64,000 nt of DNA from Pseudomonas peli (GTDB lineage Bacteria > Pseudomonadota > Gammaproteobacteria > Pseudomonadales > Pseudomonadaceae), in NCBI RefSeq assembly GCF_900099645.1, contig NZ_FMTL01000003.1, positions 372,001-436,000 on the forward strand, in the 5' to 3' direction. Shown piece after piece: positions 46,858 through 54,692 of this stretch (positions are counted from its first letter, which is position 1; each line of letters begins with the position of its first letter). The position numbers were made by a program, and so were the translations under genes. The notes beneath the pieces are model-generated. The model ran no database searches, was not told the origin of the DNA, and worked only from the letters and a program-made list of their open reading frames with translations.

Positions 46858-47547
46858 CTAGATTCCAGGATGATCGGCGGCGGTTTTATCGACGCCCGCG
46901 CCTTCGCGAGCAATCAGCTGAACCGGTGGCACGCTAAAGCGAAAATCGCAGTAGGTCGCGCCGCCAGCGAGGGTTTGCGTGCGCTGCAGAGTCACGCCCC
47001 AATCTGCTGCCATACGGTAATCCAGGCTGCACGCGGCAAAGTGGGTCAGCTCCGGCGCACCCTGCTCGCGCAGGTAACTGGCCAGCGGACACACCTGCAC
47101 ATCAAAGGCCACGCCAGCGGCGGCGGGCAGATTGCTGCGGCGAAAAGGCCGGGTAAACACCAGGCTGAATAGCGCGTCGAGCAGCCATTTGATGCGTGCC
47201 TGCAAGCGGCTGCTGCGCAGGCGCGACACCTTGAACGCCATGGCGCTGGCCGGAGCGAAGATCTGCCAGTTGATCTGCTCGATCCACTCGCCGGCCTGCT
47301 GCGGGCTAATGCCCTGCTCCTGCAGGGCGCGGTACAGCGCGTAATCCCACTGCATATAACGCAGCAGCAGATTTACCCCAGGCGAATGGCTTACCTGCGT
47401 GCGTTGCAGTTCACTCTGCACCTCCAGGGTTCTGGCCCATATCACTGTCGACGTGGTCGCCGGCAAACACGCACCCAGCTGCGCCTGCGCCGCGCGGCGA
47501 AAGGCGACGCGCGGGAGATAAACCAGCAGCAGGGCGAGTGGCTTCAT
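46858..47547 (-). CDS. L-2-amino-thiazoline-4-carboxylate hydrolase family protein
   Basis: Protein of 229 residues. The C-terminal half carries the ATC-hydrolase family pattern: CPLASYLREQGAPELTHFAACSLDY, then LQRTQTLAGGATYCDFRF. These Cys and His/Asp residues are conserved in the family. ATC hydrolase opens the thiazoline ring on the way to cysteine, but many family members are uncharacterised. I start at ATG 47547 to avoid overlap with the DinB-like gene. It is convergent in effect with nothing and lies at the end of a three-gene minus-strand run. Confidence 0.7.
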   Translation of the reverse strand: MKPLALLLVYLPRVAFRRAAQAQLGACLPATTSTVIWARTLEVQSELQRTQVSHSPGVNLLLRYMQWDYALYRALQEQGISPQQAGEWIEQINWQIFAPASAMAFKVSRLRSSRLQARIKWLLDALFSLVFTRPFRRSNLPAAAGVAFDVQVCPLASYLREQGAPELTHFAACSLDYRMAADWGVTLQRTQTLAGGATYCDFRFSVPPVQLIAREGAGVDKTAADHPGI

Positions 47548-47581
47548 CGGCTGTCGTGGCTCTGGCGGATTGCTGAGCGCA

Positions 47582-48124
47582 TTAGCGCGGCTCAACGTCG
47601 GCAATCAGCGCCAGTAAATCGGTCACGCCGATATCCTGACCAGCCTGATGGAGCAGGGCGCTGGCCTGGCCGCGATGGTGAGTCTGATGATTGAAGAAAT
47701 GCAGCATCAGGCTGGCGTACGGCCGCTGCGCCGGCACGCCCTTCATATTGCCGTAGGCCAGCACATGCTCCAGGTCCGGCTCGGTCAGCGCTGCCACCAA
47801 GTCGCTGATATGCCCATCCAGCCGGCTGCGCAAAGCATGTAGCGGCGCGAAGGTGTCGAATAGCAGCTGATCCAGCGCCGCTGGCCGCTGCAGATCGCTG
47901 ATCACTTCACGCAGTTCAGAGCAGGCTGGGTGTTCGGCAAAGCGCTTGAGCCAGATGATATCGGCCACCGCAATATGGTTAAGGGTGGCGAGGATGGACG
48001 GGAAAAACGCCCCGCGATCCTCACTCAGCGCCTGCGGCGACAGCTGGCCGGCGGCTACGTAGAGCTTGTCATTCATCCACGCGTTATAGCGGGCCATCAA
48101 CTGGAAGTGGGCGAGCTGGGACAT
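47582..48124 (-). CDS. DinB-family putative metal-dependent enzyme
   Basis: Four-helix-bundle protein of 180 residues. The DinB/YfiT metal-binding histidines are seen in LATLNHIAVADIIWLKRF (about residue 50) and in FFNHQTHHRGQASALL (about 140). Bacterial DinB-family proteins include thiol S-transferases using bacillithiol, mycothiol or glutathione, but most are of unknown function. This DinB family is unrelated to DNA polymerase IV. It lies 28 nt downstream of the NIPSNAP-like gene. Confidence 0.85.
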   Translation of the reverse strand: MSQLAHFQLMARYNAWMNDKLYVAAGQLSPQALSEDRGAFFPSILATLNHIAVADIIWLKRFAEHPACSELREVISDLQRPAALDQLLFDTFAPLHALRSRLDGHISDLVAALTEPDLEHVLAYGNMKGVPAQRPYASLMLHFFNHQTHHRGQASALLHQAGQDIGVTDLLALIADVEPR

Positions 48125-48152
48125 GGCGCTTAACTCGGCAATTAAGGTTCAG

Positions 48153-48461
48153 TCAGGCATCGAATACCGGGCGGAAGAAGGTGCGCTCGTAGCTGATGAT
48201 GCACTGGGTCTCTTCCGCATAGTTAAAGGCCGCCAGGCACTCGGCGTCGGCAAAGGACTTCAGCCGATACTGTTCGTACTCCGCGAGGCTGGGAAAGCTG
48301 AACATCGCCAGGCCGATATTGTTGGCACCTTCCGATGGCAGAAAGTAACCGTGATGCGTACCGCCAAACTTCGCCACCAGGGCAATCCACAGCTTGCCGT
48401 AATGCTCGAATTCCTTGAGTTTGCGCGGGTCGAGCACATAGCGGATATGGCAGGTGATCAT
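48153..48461 (-). CDS. NIPSNAP-family protein
   Basis: Protein of 102 residues with one ferredoxin-like alpha/beta domain. MITCHIRYVLDPRKLKEFEHYGKLW and FSFPSLAEYEQYRLKSFAD are typical of NIPSNAP/dimeric alpha-beta barrel proteins. The family has no single known activity. It is 28 nt upstream of the DinB-like gene on the same strand, so the two are probably co-transcribed. Confidence 0.85.
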   Translation of the reverse strand: MITCHIRYVLDPRKLKEFEHYGKLWIALVAKFGGTHHGYFLPSEGANNIGLAMFSFPSLAEYEQYRLKSFADAECLAAFNYAEETQCIISYERTFFRPVFDA

Positions 48462-48501
48462 GGTGTGTTCTCTCGGTTACGGCTGAGGTAGGAAAGCGCA
48501 C

Positions 48502-48663
48502 TCAGTTCTCAGGGGTAATGGTGGCTTCCGGGTTGGCTTCGGCAGCCAGCTTTAAACGGTCGGCTTTGCTGATATAGGTGGATTTTTTCTTGGGTGCCAA
48601 TTTGGCGTTGGCCTTTTTGGCGTGAGCTTCTAGTAGCTGTTTGATTTTCTTGCGGCGGTTCAT
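48502..48663 (-). CDS. DUF2986 small basic protein
   Basis: 53-residue protein starting MNRRKKIKQLLEAHAKKA, then NAKLAPKKKSTYISKADR and an acidic tail ending ITPEN. This matches the DUF2986 pattern of tiny Lys/Arg-rich proteins in Pseudomonas. It is too short for standard ORF cutoffs but the frame is clean and codon use is ordinary. The function is unknown. It marks the edge of the ordinary chromosome before the cassette-like insert. Confidence 0.75.
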   Translation of the reverse strand: MNRRKKIKQLLEAHAKKANAKLAPKKKSTYISKADRLKLAAEANPEATITPEN

Positions 48664-48797
48664 GGTTTAAGGCCAGGTTGGTTAATGGGGGATACAAAAA
48701 GCGGTTTTGAGAAGCAATCTAGCGGTTTGATGGCTTTGAGTAGATCAAAAATAAATCCCCCGACCCTTTAACTTCTTGGGCCTCATACCCATTGCCG

Positions 48798-49016
48798 TCA
48801 CGGTAATGGGCCGATACGGGAAAGCAGCGAAGGCTTGTTGCGAAATGCGCTGGCAATGGCATCAATGCCCAAGGCGCTAATGACCGCAGCGGCAAGCAGG
48901 GGGCCGGCACTATGGTCAGACACGACGACAATTGCGACCGCAAGTACGACGAAGAATAGTCCGAACACTGCGGTGATGATTCGGTAGTTTCTTGAGCCAC
49001 CTGATCTGTTTTTCAT
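48798..49016 (-). CDS. Small membrane protein of unknown function, cassette-borne
   Basis: 72-residue protein with two hydrophobic helices (ITAVFGLFFVVLAVAIVVV and GPLLAAAVISALGIDAIASAF) and an N-terminal basic patch. I do not recognise it. Its ATG lies only 4 nt after the terminal core of an attC-like site (49021-49095), the tight spacing seen in integron gene cassettes. No attC-like site was found on its downstream side, so the array may end here or be truncated. Confidence 0.55.
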   Translation of the reverse strand: MKNRSGGSRNYRIITAVFGLFFVVLAVAIVVVSDHSAGPLLAAAVISALGIDAIASAFRNKPSLLSRIGPLP

Positions 49017-49020
49017 AGGG

Positions 49021-49095
49021 ACTGACGTTTTGTTAAGGGGCGGGCTTTAACCCGCCCCAGTGAGTGCAGCAAACGGTTTGAACCAGCCGTCAGAT
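49021..49095 (-). other. attC-like recombination site A
   Basis: 75-bp imperfect palindrome between two minus-strand genes. Its ends are complementary (CTGACG / CGTCAG), and inside lie GGGGCGGGC-TTTAA-CCCGCCCC and a conserved TGAACCAG-type arm. It aligns along its whole length with the site at 49834. The core differs from GTTAG as GTCAG, but both arms changed together, so base pairing is kept. Confidence 0.7.
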
Positions 49096-49097
49096 AT

Positions 49098-49829
49098 TTA
49101 AACTTCATTGCTGGATGGTTCTGTACTTTGAATGTTGAAAAGCGTATCTCCAAACTCTGGATTGTATTTCCGGGCTTCTTCTAGTGATACTGCCGGGATT
49201 TTAACTGTGGCTTTATGACGGCGACCAAATACATCGGTGATTTCTATTTTGACTTTTACGTGCTGCTTGTCGGATTTGGGGAAGCAACCGCCCCAGCTCT
49301 CGGGTTGCTCAAAGTAGACAACACCATTTTTGGACTTTCCTACTTCGAGAAAGGTTTCTGGCTTGGCGGGTGACAGATAATTTTTCTGTGTCAGGAATGG
49401 GTAGACTTTTATGCTATCTCCGATTCTTGCCTGAAAATCAGTAATTGCTACTGCTTGGTGCTCAATCCAAAACCAGCCAATGGTGTTTTTCAACCAAATA
49501 AAACTCCATGGCGTTAGGTTCCAGTGGTAAGCAATTCTGATTTTGTGAATGCTTGATGGTGCAGCGCCAACATTTGAGATATATAAATATATAGCAATGG
49601 CCGTTTGATGTTCATCATATCCGTTGTGCTTGTTTCCAGTTAAATATGTGCAGCTGAACGTTGGGCCGGGAATAGTTTCTATTTTGAATTTTGGCTTCCG
49701 ACGCAGAGCTGAAAAAATACCGCTAAACCAGCCAAAAATAACGGTGACGATAAAAAGTGCGACAGTGAGAACGCCCTGGTTCTCATTTGTCCAAGTCGAC
49801 GCATTTGTGAACAACTCGATTATTGGCAT
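49098..49829 (-). CDS. Hypothetical membrane-anchored protein, gene cassette
   Basis: Protein of 243 residues with one N-terminal transmembrane helix (about residues 18-40, GVLTVALFIVTVIFGWFSGIF). A beta-rich soluble region follows, containing several Trp and aromatic patches. I do not recognise a family. The gene is visibly more AT-rich than its surroundings. The start codon is 4 nt after attC-like site B and the stop is 2 nt before site A, exactly the one-gene-one-attC unit of an integron cassette. There is no room for a normal ribosome binding site. Acquisition by transfer is likely. Confidence 0.7.
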   Translation of the reverse strand: MPIIELFTNASTWTNENQGVLTVALFIVTVIFGWFSGIFSALRRKPKFKIETIPGPTFSCTYLTGNKHNGYDEHQTAIAIYLYISNVGAAPSSIHKIRIAYHWNLTPWSFIWLKNTIGWFWIEHQAVAITDFQARIGDSIKVYPFLTQKNYLSPAKPETFLEVGKSKNGVVYFEQPESWGGCFPKSDKQHVKVKIEITDVFGRRHKATVKIPAVSLEEARKYNPEFGDTLFNIQSTEPSSNEV

Positions 49830-49833
49830 AAAT

Positions 49834-49909
49834 ATCTAACGTTTGGTTAGGGTGCGGGCTTTAGCCCGTCCCAGTGAGCGCAGCGAACGGTTTGAACCAG
49901 GTGTTAGAT
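49834..49909 (-). other. attC-like recombination site B
   Basis: 76-bp imperfect palindrome bounded by ATCTAAC and GTTAGAT, the canonical attC outer cores (RYYYAAC ... GTTRRRY). Inner arms TGGTT / AACCA and a G/C-rich centre follow. It is about 85 percent identical to site A by eye. The stop codon of the neighbouring gene is embedded in the outer core (ATC-TAA-C), a frequent feature of integron cassettes. Confidence 0.78.
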
Positions 49910-50281
49910 TTTTGATTCCACAATTTCAATGGTTTTCTCTTCAATACCTTTAAAGCGAAATACTCGTTTTGAGACAAACCCTGATTTTCCATTGACTCCC
50001 AGGGATACTCCGGACTCGCTTGCACTTAAGCCGCCACTCCCTTCTTTTGAATTGTCGTAGTATTCCTCTATTTCGACTTCTTCTGCATCACGGATGCGTT
50101 CAGCGATAGCAAGTTCTTGAGCAACTTTTGCTTGCCGCTCGGCCATTCTCATGGATATTTCTTGTCGGGCTTCTTCCTTTTTAAGCTCTACCATATCTCC
50201 AGAATCAACATCATTTTTTGTTTCTTTTATGGCGTCGTAAAGGAACTTTCCAAGGCTAACTATTGGTGCTTCAAAGGCCAC
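49904..50281 (-). CDS. Hypothetical coiled-coil protein, gene cassette
   Basis: Protein of 125 residues with no recognised domain. The middle is a long charged helix (about residues 33-70, rich in Glu, Ala, Arg), then a Gly/Ser-rich linker, then a short basic strand region. The gene is AT-rich relative to the window. The start is GTG 50281 with AGGAG upstream. Its stop codon lies inside the outer core of attC-like site B, and a GTTAGAT core lies 20 nt before its start. It is thus bounded on both sides like an integron cassette. Confidence 0.65.
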   Translation of the reverse strand: MAFEAPIVSLGKFLYDAIKETKNDVDSGDMVELKKEEARQEISMRMAERQAKVAQELAIAERIRDAEEVEIEEYYDNSKEGSGGLSASESGVSLGVNGKSGFVSKRVFRFKGIEEKTIEIVESKI

Positions 50282-50300
50282 TGTTGAACTCTCCTGAAAA

Positions 50301-50307
50301 ATCTAAC
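50301..50307 (-). other. Left core site of the cassette array
   Basis: GTTAGAT on the minus strand, identical to the outer core of attC-like site B. It marks where the first cassette would join the flanking chromosome or a lost attI/attC. Confidence 0.5.
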
Positions 50308-50316
50308 TATTAATTA

Positions 50317-50400
50317 TGCGACATACCAGTGTCGCGCTTATCTGTCGTATAACGCCCTTCTGCCTACTGCAATCCTTCTATATCCGCGTTATATGTCGCA
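50317..50400. repeat. Nested inverted repeats beside the cassette array
   Basis: Outer arms TGCGACATA (50317-50325) and TATGTCGCA (50392-50400) are perfect reverse complements. Inside are GCGACA-TACCAG-TGTCGC (50318-50335) and a TATAACGC / GCGTTATA pair (50348-50355, 50386-50393). The pattern resembles clustered recombinase or regulator binding sites. No recombinase gene is in the window. Confidence 0.6.
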
Positions 50401-50525
50401 ATCCAGCAGGATTATGCCGTCCCCAAGCGACCGTCGGGCCATTACTCAGCCACCATGCCCCAACCCTATCTAGCCCCCCATCTCACTGTCTAGAAAATTC
50501 TCCGCCACCATTTCGCGCCCACAAA

Positions 50526-50547
50526 AAAGCGGGCCGTAGCCCGCTTT
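50526..50547 (-). terminator. Terminator after the betaine-binding protein gene
   Basis: Perfect 9-bp stem (AAAGCGGGC / GCCCGCTTT) with a 4-nt loop. On the minus strand it follows the stop at 50571 and ends in a T-run (TTTTTT). Confidence 0.88.
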
Positions 50548-50570
50548 ATATATAGAGGTGCAGCCTTGGC

Positions 50571-51431
50571 TTATTTAAGCCACTCGGCGACGCGCTCTGG
50601 GTTTTTGCTGATCCAGTCTTTGGCAGCGTCTTCCGGTTTTGCGCCGTCGCGGATAGCGAGCATGACGGCGCCGACTTCTTCACCGCTCCAGGAGAATTTC
50701 TTCAGGAAGGCAGCGGCTTCTGGGGCTTTGCTGTTGATGCTGGGGTTGGCGACGGTGTCGACGTGTTCGTCATCGCCGAAGACTTTTTTCGGGTCTTCGA
50801 GGAAGCGCAGGTTCCATTTGGCGAACATCCAGTGTGGGATCCAGCCAGTGACGACAATGGCTTTCTTGTCCTTTTCGGCGCGGGTCAGGGCGGTGGCCAT
50901 GCCTGGGCCGGAGCTTGGCATCAGTTTGATGTCGGTGAGGGCGTATTCCTTGATCGCGTCTTCGGCGCGGCGCATGACGCCGGCGCCGGCGTCGATGCCG
51001 GTGATTTTGCCGTCGAAATCTTTGGCGTAGGTTTGCAGGTCGGCGATGGTTTTGGCTTGGACGTAGTCGGGCACGATCAGGCCGATTTTCGCGCCGGCGT
51101 AGTTGGTGCCGAGCACTTCGACCTTGTCTTTGAGTTTTGCAAAGTATTCGCCGTGGGTGGCGGGCAGCCATGCGGAGAGGGTGGCGTCGAGGTCACCACG
51201 GGCTACGCCCTGCCACATGATGGCGGGTTCTACAGGCTTCAGCTCGACGGTGTAACCGAGTTTGCTCTGGAGGATTTCACCGGCTACATGAGTGGCGGCG
51301 ACGCTGTCGTCCCAACCGTTTACGTAGCCGATTTTCAGGGTGGCTTTGTCCGCCGCCATGGCGCTGCTCATGCCGAGGGCCAGGGCGGCGACGCCAAGGC
51401 TTTGCAGGCAGAGGTTTTTCAGGTTTCGCAT
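50571..51431 (-). CDS. Glycine betaine/quaternary amine ABC substrate-binding protein (OpuAC type)
   Basis: Periplasmic binding protein of 286 residues. The signal peptide is cleaved after AMA (about residue 26). The mature protein has the OpuAC pattern: IGYVNGWDDSVAATHVAGEIL, ARGDLDATLSAWLPATHGEY and VTGWIPHWMFAKWNLRFLEDPK, with Trp residues placed for a cation-binding aromatic cage. It has its own terminator and a 206-nt upstream gap. It is an orphan binding protein that could feed the CbcWV permease. Betaine or carnitine rather than choline is the likely ligand, as the sequence differs from the two ChoX-like proteins nearby. Confidence 0.88.
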   Translation of the reverse strand: MRNLKNLCLQSLGVAALALGMSSAMAADKATLKIGYVNGWDDSVAATHVAGEILQSKLGYTVELKPVEPAIMWQGVARGDLDATLSAWLPATHGEYFAKLKDKVEVLGTNYAGAKIGLIVPDYVQAKTIADLQTYAKDFDGKITGIDAGAGVMRRAEDAIKEYALTDIKLMPSSGPGMATALTRAEKDKKAIVVTGWIPHWMFAKWNLRFLEDPKKVFGDDEHVDTVANPSINSKAPEAAAFLKKFSWSGEEVGAVMLAIRDGAKPEDAAKDWISKNPERVAEWLK

Positions 51432-51599
51432 AGGGTGTGCTCCGTCAGTGAGAGTGGCAGTTCAGTGAGTTACTGGCGCGTTCTTCTTGCGGGCCTAGCT
51501 GGGTCGTACGGTATTGCGTGTTAAATCCGGAGTGCAGCAAACCCGGCGATGGCCATGTGGCCTCGCGGGTGTGGTGCTGATTCAGGTGCTTGAACTAAC

Positions 51600-51630
51600 C
51601 GCGCCGCCCGCGGGTAAAGGAGGCGGCGCG
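51600..51630 (-). terminator. Hairpin downstream of cbcX
   Basis: 9-bp perfect stem (CGCGCCGCC / GGCGGCGCG) with a 13-nt loop, just past the cbcX stop on the minus strand. No strong T-run. Confidence 0.6.
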
Positions 51631-51637
51631 TTGTGGC

Positions 51638-52582
51638 TTACAGGCCGAGGTGTTTTTTCACCGCTGCAACGCCGTCCTGGCCGTCGTAGGTGGTAACGCC
51701 GGCCAGCCACTGATCGAGGATCGCCGGGTTGGCTTTGATCCACTCTTTGGCGACTTCGGTCGGGTTCTGTTTATCCAGGACCTTTTCCATCAGCTGGCTT
51801 TCAATTTCCACGGTGAACTGCAGGTTGTTCAGTAGTTTGCCGACGTTGGCGCAGCGTGCTTCGTAATCTGGCGGCACGACGGTGTAGACCTTGGCGGCGC
51901 CGAAGTCGGGGCCGAATACGTCATCGCCACCTTCCAGGTAGGTGATGTCGAACTGGGTGTTCATCGGGTGCGGTGCCCAGCCGAGGAACACGGCGGGTTC
52001 ATTCTTTTTCACTGCGCGTTGCAGCTGAACCAGCATGCCGGCTTCGCTGGACTCGACCATCTTGAATTCGCCGAGGCCGAACTGGTTGCTCTTGATCATG
52101 CCGTCAATCAGCAGGTTGCCGTCATTGCCGGGCTCGATGCCGAAGATCTTGCCGCCCAGCTGGTCCTTGAACTTGGCGATGTCGGCAAAGCTTTTCAGCC
52201 CGGCTTCAGCGGCGTAGGTCGGGACGGCGAGGGTGTACTTGGCACCTTCAAGGTTGGCTTTGGGCAGTACTTTGACGCCGCCATCCTTGGTGAAGGGTTC
52301 GATCACGGCGTCCATCGAGGGTGCCCAGTAACCGAGGAATACGTCGATCTGGCCTTTTTGCACGCCGGTAAAGGCGATGGGTACGGAGGCCATGATTTTG
52401 CGCGTCTGGTAGCCCAGGCCTTCGCTGAGGGTCATGGCTACGCCAGTGGTAGCGGCGATGTCGGCCCAACCGATTTCGGCGAAGCGCACCATCTTGCAAC
52501 TCTCCGGCTCTTGCGCCCAGGCGCTTTGCAGCATGGCCACGGAGAGCAGACCGACACCTGCGAGCTGTTTAATCGTCTTCAT
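51638..52582 (-). CDS. cbcX: Choline ABC transporter substrate-binding protein
   Basis: Periplasmic protein of 314 residues with a signal peptide ending at AWA (about residue 23). Trp/Tyr residues of the choline box are seen in EIGWADIAATTG, FLGYWAPSMD and FLGWAPHPMN. It is the third gene of cbcV-cbcW-cbcX, 30 nt after the permease gene. It captures choline, and perhaps betaine, for the CbcWV core. A close paralogue lies upstream at 55352. Confidence 0.92.
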   Translation of the reverse strand: MKTIKQLAGVGLLSVAMLQSAWAQEPESCKMVRFAEIGWADIAATTGVAMTLSEGLGYQTRKIMASVPIAFTGVQKGQIDVFLGYWAPSMDAVIEPFTKDGGVKVLPKANLEGAKYTLAVPTYAAEAGLKSFADIAKFKDQLGGKIFGIEPGNDGNLLIDGMIKSNQFGLGEFKMVESSEAGMLVQLQRAVKKNEPAVFLGWAPHPMNTQFDITYLEGGDDVFGPDFGAAKVYTVVPPDYEARCANVGKLLNNLQFTVEIESQLMEKVLDKQNPTEVAKEWIKANPAILDQWLAGVTTYDGQDGVAAVKKHLGL

Positions 52583-52612
52583 CTGCGATTCCCTGTGATG
52601 GTTAAATTTAGA

Positions 52613-53494
52613 TTACTGGCGTTGAAGCTTGCCGCTGAACCAACTGAACAGACTGCTGCGCTTGGCGGTTTGTGGGGTGCCGAAGCTTTCGGTGATGCGG
52701 TCGAGAATGATCGCCAGCAGCACCACGGCCATGCCGCTTTCGAAACCGAGGCCGATGTCCAGGCGCTGAATACTCGCCAGTACGTCGTTACCCAGGCCGC
52801 CGGCGCCGACCATCGAGGCAATGATCACCATCGACAGGGCCATCATGATGGTCTGGTTGACCCCGGCCATGATCGACGGCATGGCGTTGGGCAGCTGGAC
52901 CTTGAACAGTAGCTGACGCGGCGTGCAGCCGAAGGATTGGCCGGCTTCGATGATCTCTTTATTCACCTGGCGGATGCCCAGGTTGGTCAGGCGTACCGCC
53001 GGGGGCATGGCGAAGATCACCGTGGCGATGATCCCCGGCACACGACCGAGGCCGAACAGCATGGCGGCGGGAATCAGGTAAACGAACGCCGGCATGGTCT
53101 GCATAAAGTCGAGAATCGGTCGGATGATGGTCGCTACCCGCTCGCTGCGCGCGGCCCAGATGCCCAGCGGGATGCCGAGTAGTAGGCTGATCAGCGTGGC
53201 CGAGAAGGTCAGGCCGAGGGTTACCACGGTCTGTTCCCAGAAACCGGTGAGTACGATCAGCACGAAGGAGATGGCGGTGAAGATGGCGAACTTGTAGCCG
53301 ATGCGCCACAGGCCGAGGCCGATAAAGATGGCAATCAGCAGCCAGGCCGGTGGCAGCATCAGCAGCCATTCGATGCCTTCGGAGAAGCCATTGACCACGG
53401 CGCCGATGCTGTCGAAGCCATCGCTGTAGTTGTCCAGCAGGTGCTGCACCACGTCGTTGACCCAGCTGCCCAGGTCGAGCTGTTTCTCACTCAT
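52613..53494 (-). CDS. cbcW: Choline/betaine ABC transporter permease
   Basis: Inner-membrane permease of 293 residues with about six to seven helices. The cytoplasmic EAA-type loop is RLTNLGIRQVNKEIIEAGQSFGCTPRQLL, which contacts the ATPase. The MAGVNQTIMMALSMVIIASMVGAGGLG block is typical of OpuAB/ProW proteins. The gene overlaps cbcV by 8 nt. It is expected to work with several binding proteins, as in P. aeruginosa. Confidence 0.94.
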   Translation of the reverse strand: MSEKQLDLGSWVNDVVQHLLDNYSDGFDSIGAVVNGFSEGIEWLLMLPPAWLLIAIFIGLGLWRIGYKFAIFTAISFVLIVLTGFWEQTVVTLGLTFSATLISLLLGIPLGIWAARSERVATIIRPILDFMQTMPAFVYLIPAAMLFGLGRVPGIIATVIFAMPPAVRLTNLGIRQVNKEIIEAGQSFGCTPRQLLFKVQLPNAMPSIMAGVNQTIMMALSMVIIASMVGAGGLGNDVLASIQRLDIGLGFESGMAVVLLAIILDRITESFGTPQTAKRSSLFSWFSGKLQRQ

Positions 53495-54692
53495 GGGACT
53501 CTCCCTGCAGGCGGGTCAACAGGCGACCTTTACTGATGGCGCCGCTGTAGTGGCCGTGCGCGTCAATCACCGGGATAGGCCCTTCGTTGTCCACCAGGCG
53601 TTCAATCACCTGATCCAGCGGGGTGCCTTCGGAAACGGGGTTGATATGCTTGAGTACGTTCGCGTCAAGGCTGCATGTCGCGCCGCCTTCGACGAGTAGG
53701 GCGATTTTTTCCAGGCTGATAGAGCCCTGGAAGTTGTTCTGCTCGTCGACGACAAAGGCGTAGTGCTTGTCCAGTGCCTGCAGCTCCTGGCAGACCTTCT
53801 GCGCATCCGGCGCTTTGCCGTTGTGCACGTAGATCGGCACGCTGTTGGCCATCAGCTGGCCGGCGGTGAGGTAGCGGTTGGTGTCGACGGTATTGAAGAA
53901 GTTGCGCACGTAATCGTTGGCGGGGTTGTCGATCAGCTCCTGCGGGGTGCCAACCTGAACCAGTTTGCCGCCTTCCATGATGCCGATGCGGGTGCCGATG
54001 CGCATGGCCTCTTCGATGTCGTGGGAGACGAAGATGATGGTGCGGCGGTCGGTCTTTTGCAGCTCCAGCAGCACGTCTTGCATCTCGCGGCGCTTGAGCG
54101 GGTCGAGGGCGGAAAACGCCTCGTCCATGATGATCATTGACGGGTCAACCGCCAGGGCGCGGGCCAGGCCGACGCGCTGTTGCATGCCGCCGGACAGCTC
54201 ATGCGGCATCTTGTGCGCAAAGGTGTCCAGGCCAACCTGCTTGAGTACTTGCATGGCGCGCTCTTCGCGCACCTTCTTGCTCTTGCCGGCCACTTCCAGG
54301 CCGAAGGCGGCGTTGTCCAGCACGCTGCGCGAAGGCATCAGGGCGAAGGACTGGAAGACCATGCTCATGTCGCGGCGGCGCAGATCGATAAGCTCCGCCT
54401 TGGGCATCTTGGCGACGTTCTGGCCGTCGATGTAGACATTGCCGCCGCTGGGTTCAACCAGGCGGTTGATCAGGCGAATCAGGGTGGATTTGCCAGAGCC
54501 GGAGAGGCCCATCAGCACGAAAATTTCACCTTCCTCGACGCTGAAAGACACGTCGCTGACGCCGATTACCGCGCCTTTCTCCGCAAGAATTCGTTCCTTG
54601 CTCCAGCCCTGTTTGAGCAGGTCAATGGCTTCTTGTGGCTCTGCGCCGAACACCTTGTAGAGGTTTTCGACGACGATTTTTCCAGACTGCAT
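53487..54692 (-). CDS. cbcV: Choline/betaine ABC transporter ATP-binding protein with CBS domains
   Basis: ATPase of 401 residues. Walker A GLSGSGKSTLIRL near residue 61, signature ELSGGMQQRVGLARALA and Walker B MIIMDEAFSALDP are intact. The C-terminal 120 residues hold two CBS-like repeats (KISLEKIALLVEGG and VIERLVDNEGPIPVIDAHGHYSGAISKG), used by OpuA-type transporters to sense ionic strength. It is the first gene of cbcVWX and has a 659-nt upstream non-coding region. Confidence 0.95.
   Translation of the reverse strand: MQSGKIVVENLYKVFGAEPQEAIDLLKQGWSKERILAEKGAVIGVSDVSFSVEEGEIFVLMGLSGSGKSTLIRLINRLVEPSGGNVYIDGQNVAKMPKAELIDLRRRDMSMVFQSFALMPSRSVLDNAAFGLEVAGKSKKVREERAMQVLKQVGLDTFAHKMPHELSGGMQQRVGLARALAVDPSMIIMDEAFSALDPLKRREMQDVLLELQKTDRRTIIFVSHDIEEAMRIGTRIGIMEGGKLVQVGTPQELIDNPANDYVRNFFNTVDTNRYLTAGQLMANSVPIYVHNGKAPDAQKVCQELQALDKHYAFVVDEQNNFQGSISLEKIALLVEGGATCSLDANVLKHINPVSEGTPLDQVIERLVDNEGPIPVIDAHGHYSGAISKGRLLTRLQGESHE

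Noticed and set aside
49021..49909. Reading the two GC-rich palindromes simply as terminators
   Set aside because: They are 75 bp, share near-full-length similarity and attC-type outer cores, and lack T-runs, so a recombination-site origin explains them better.
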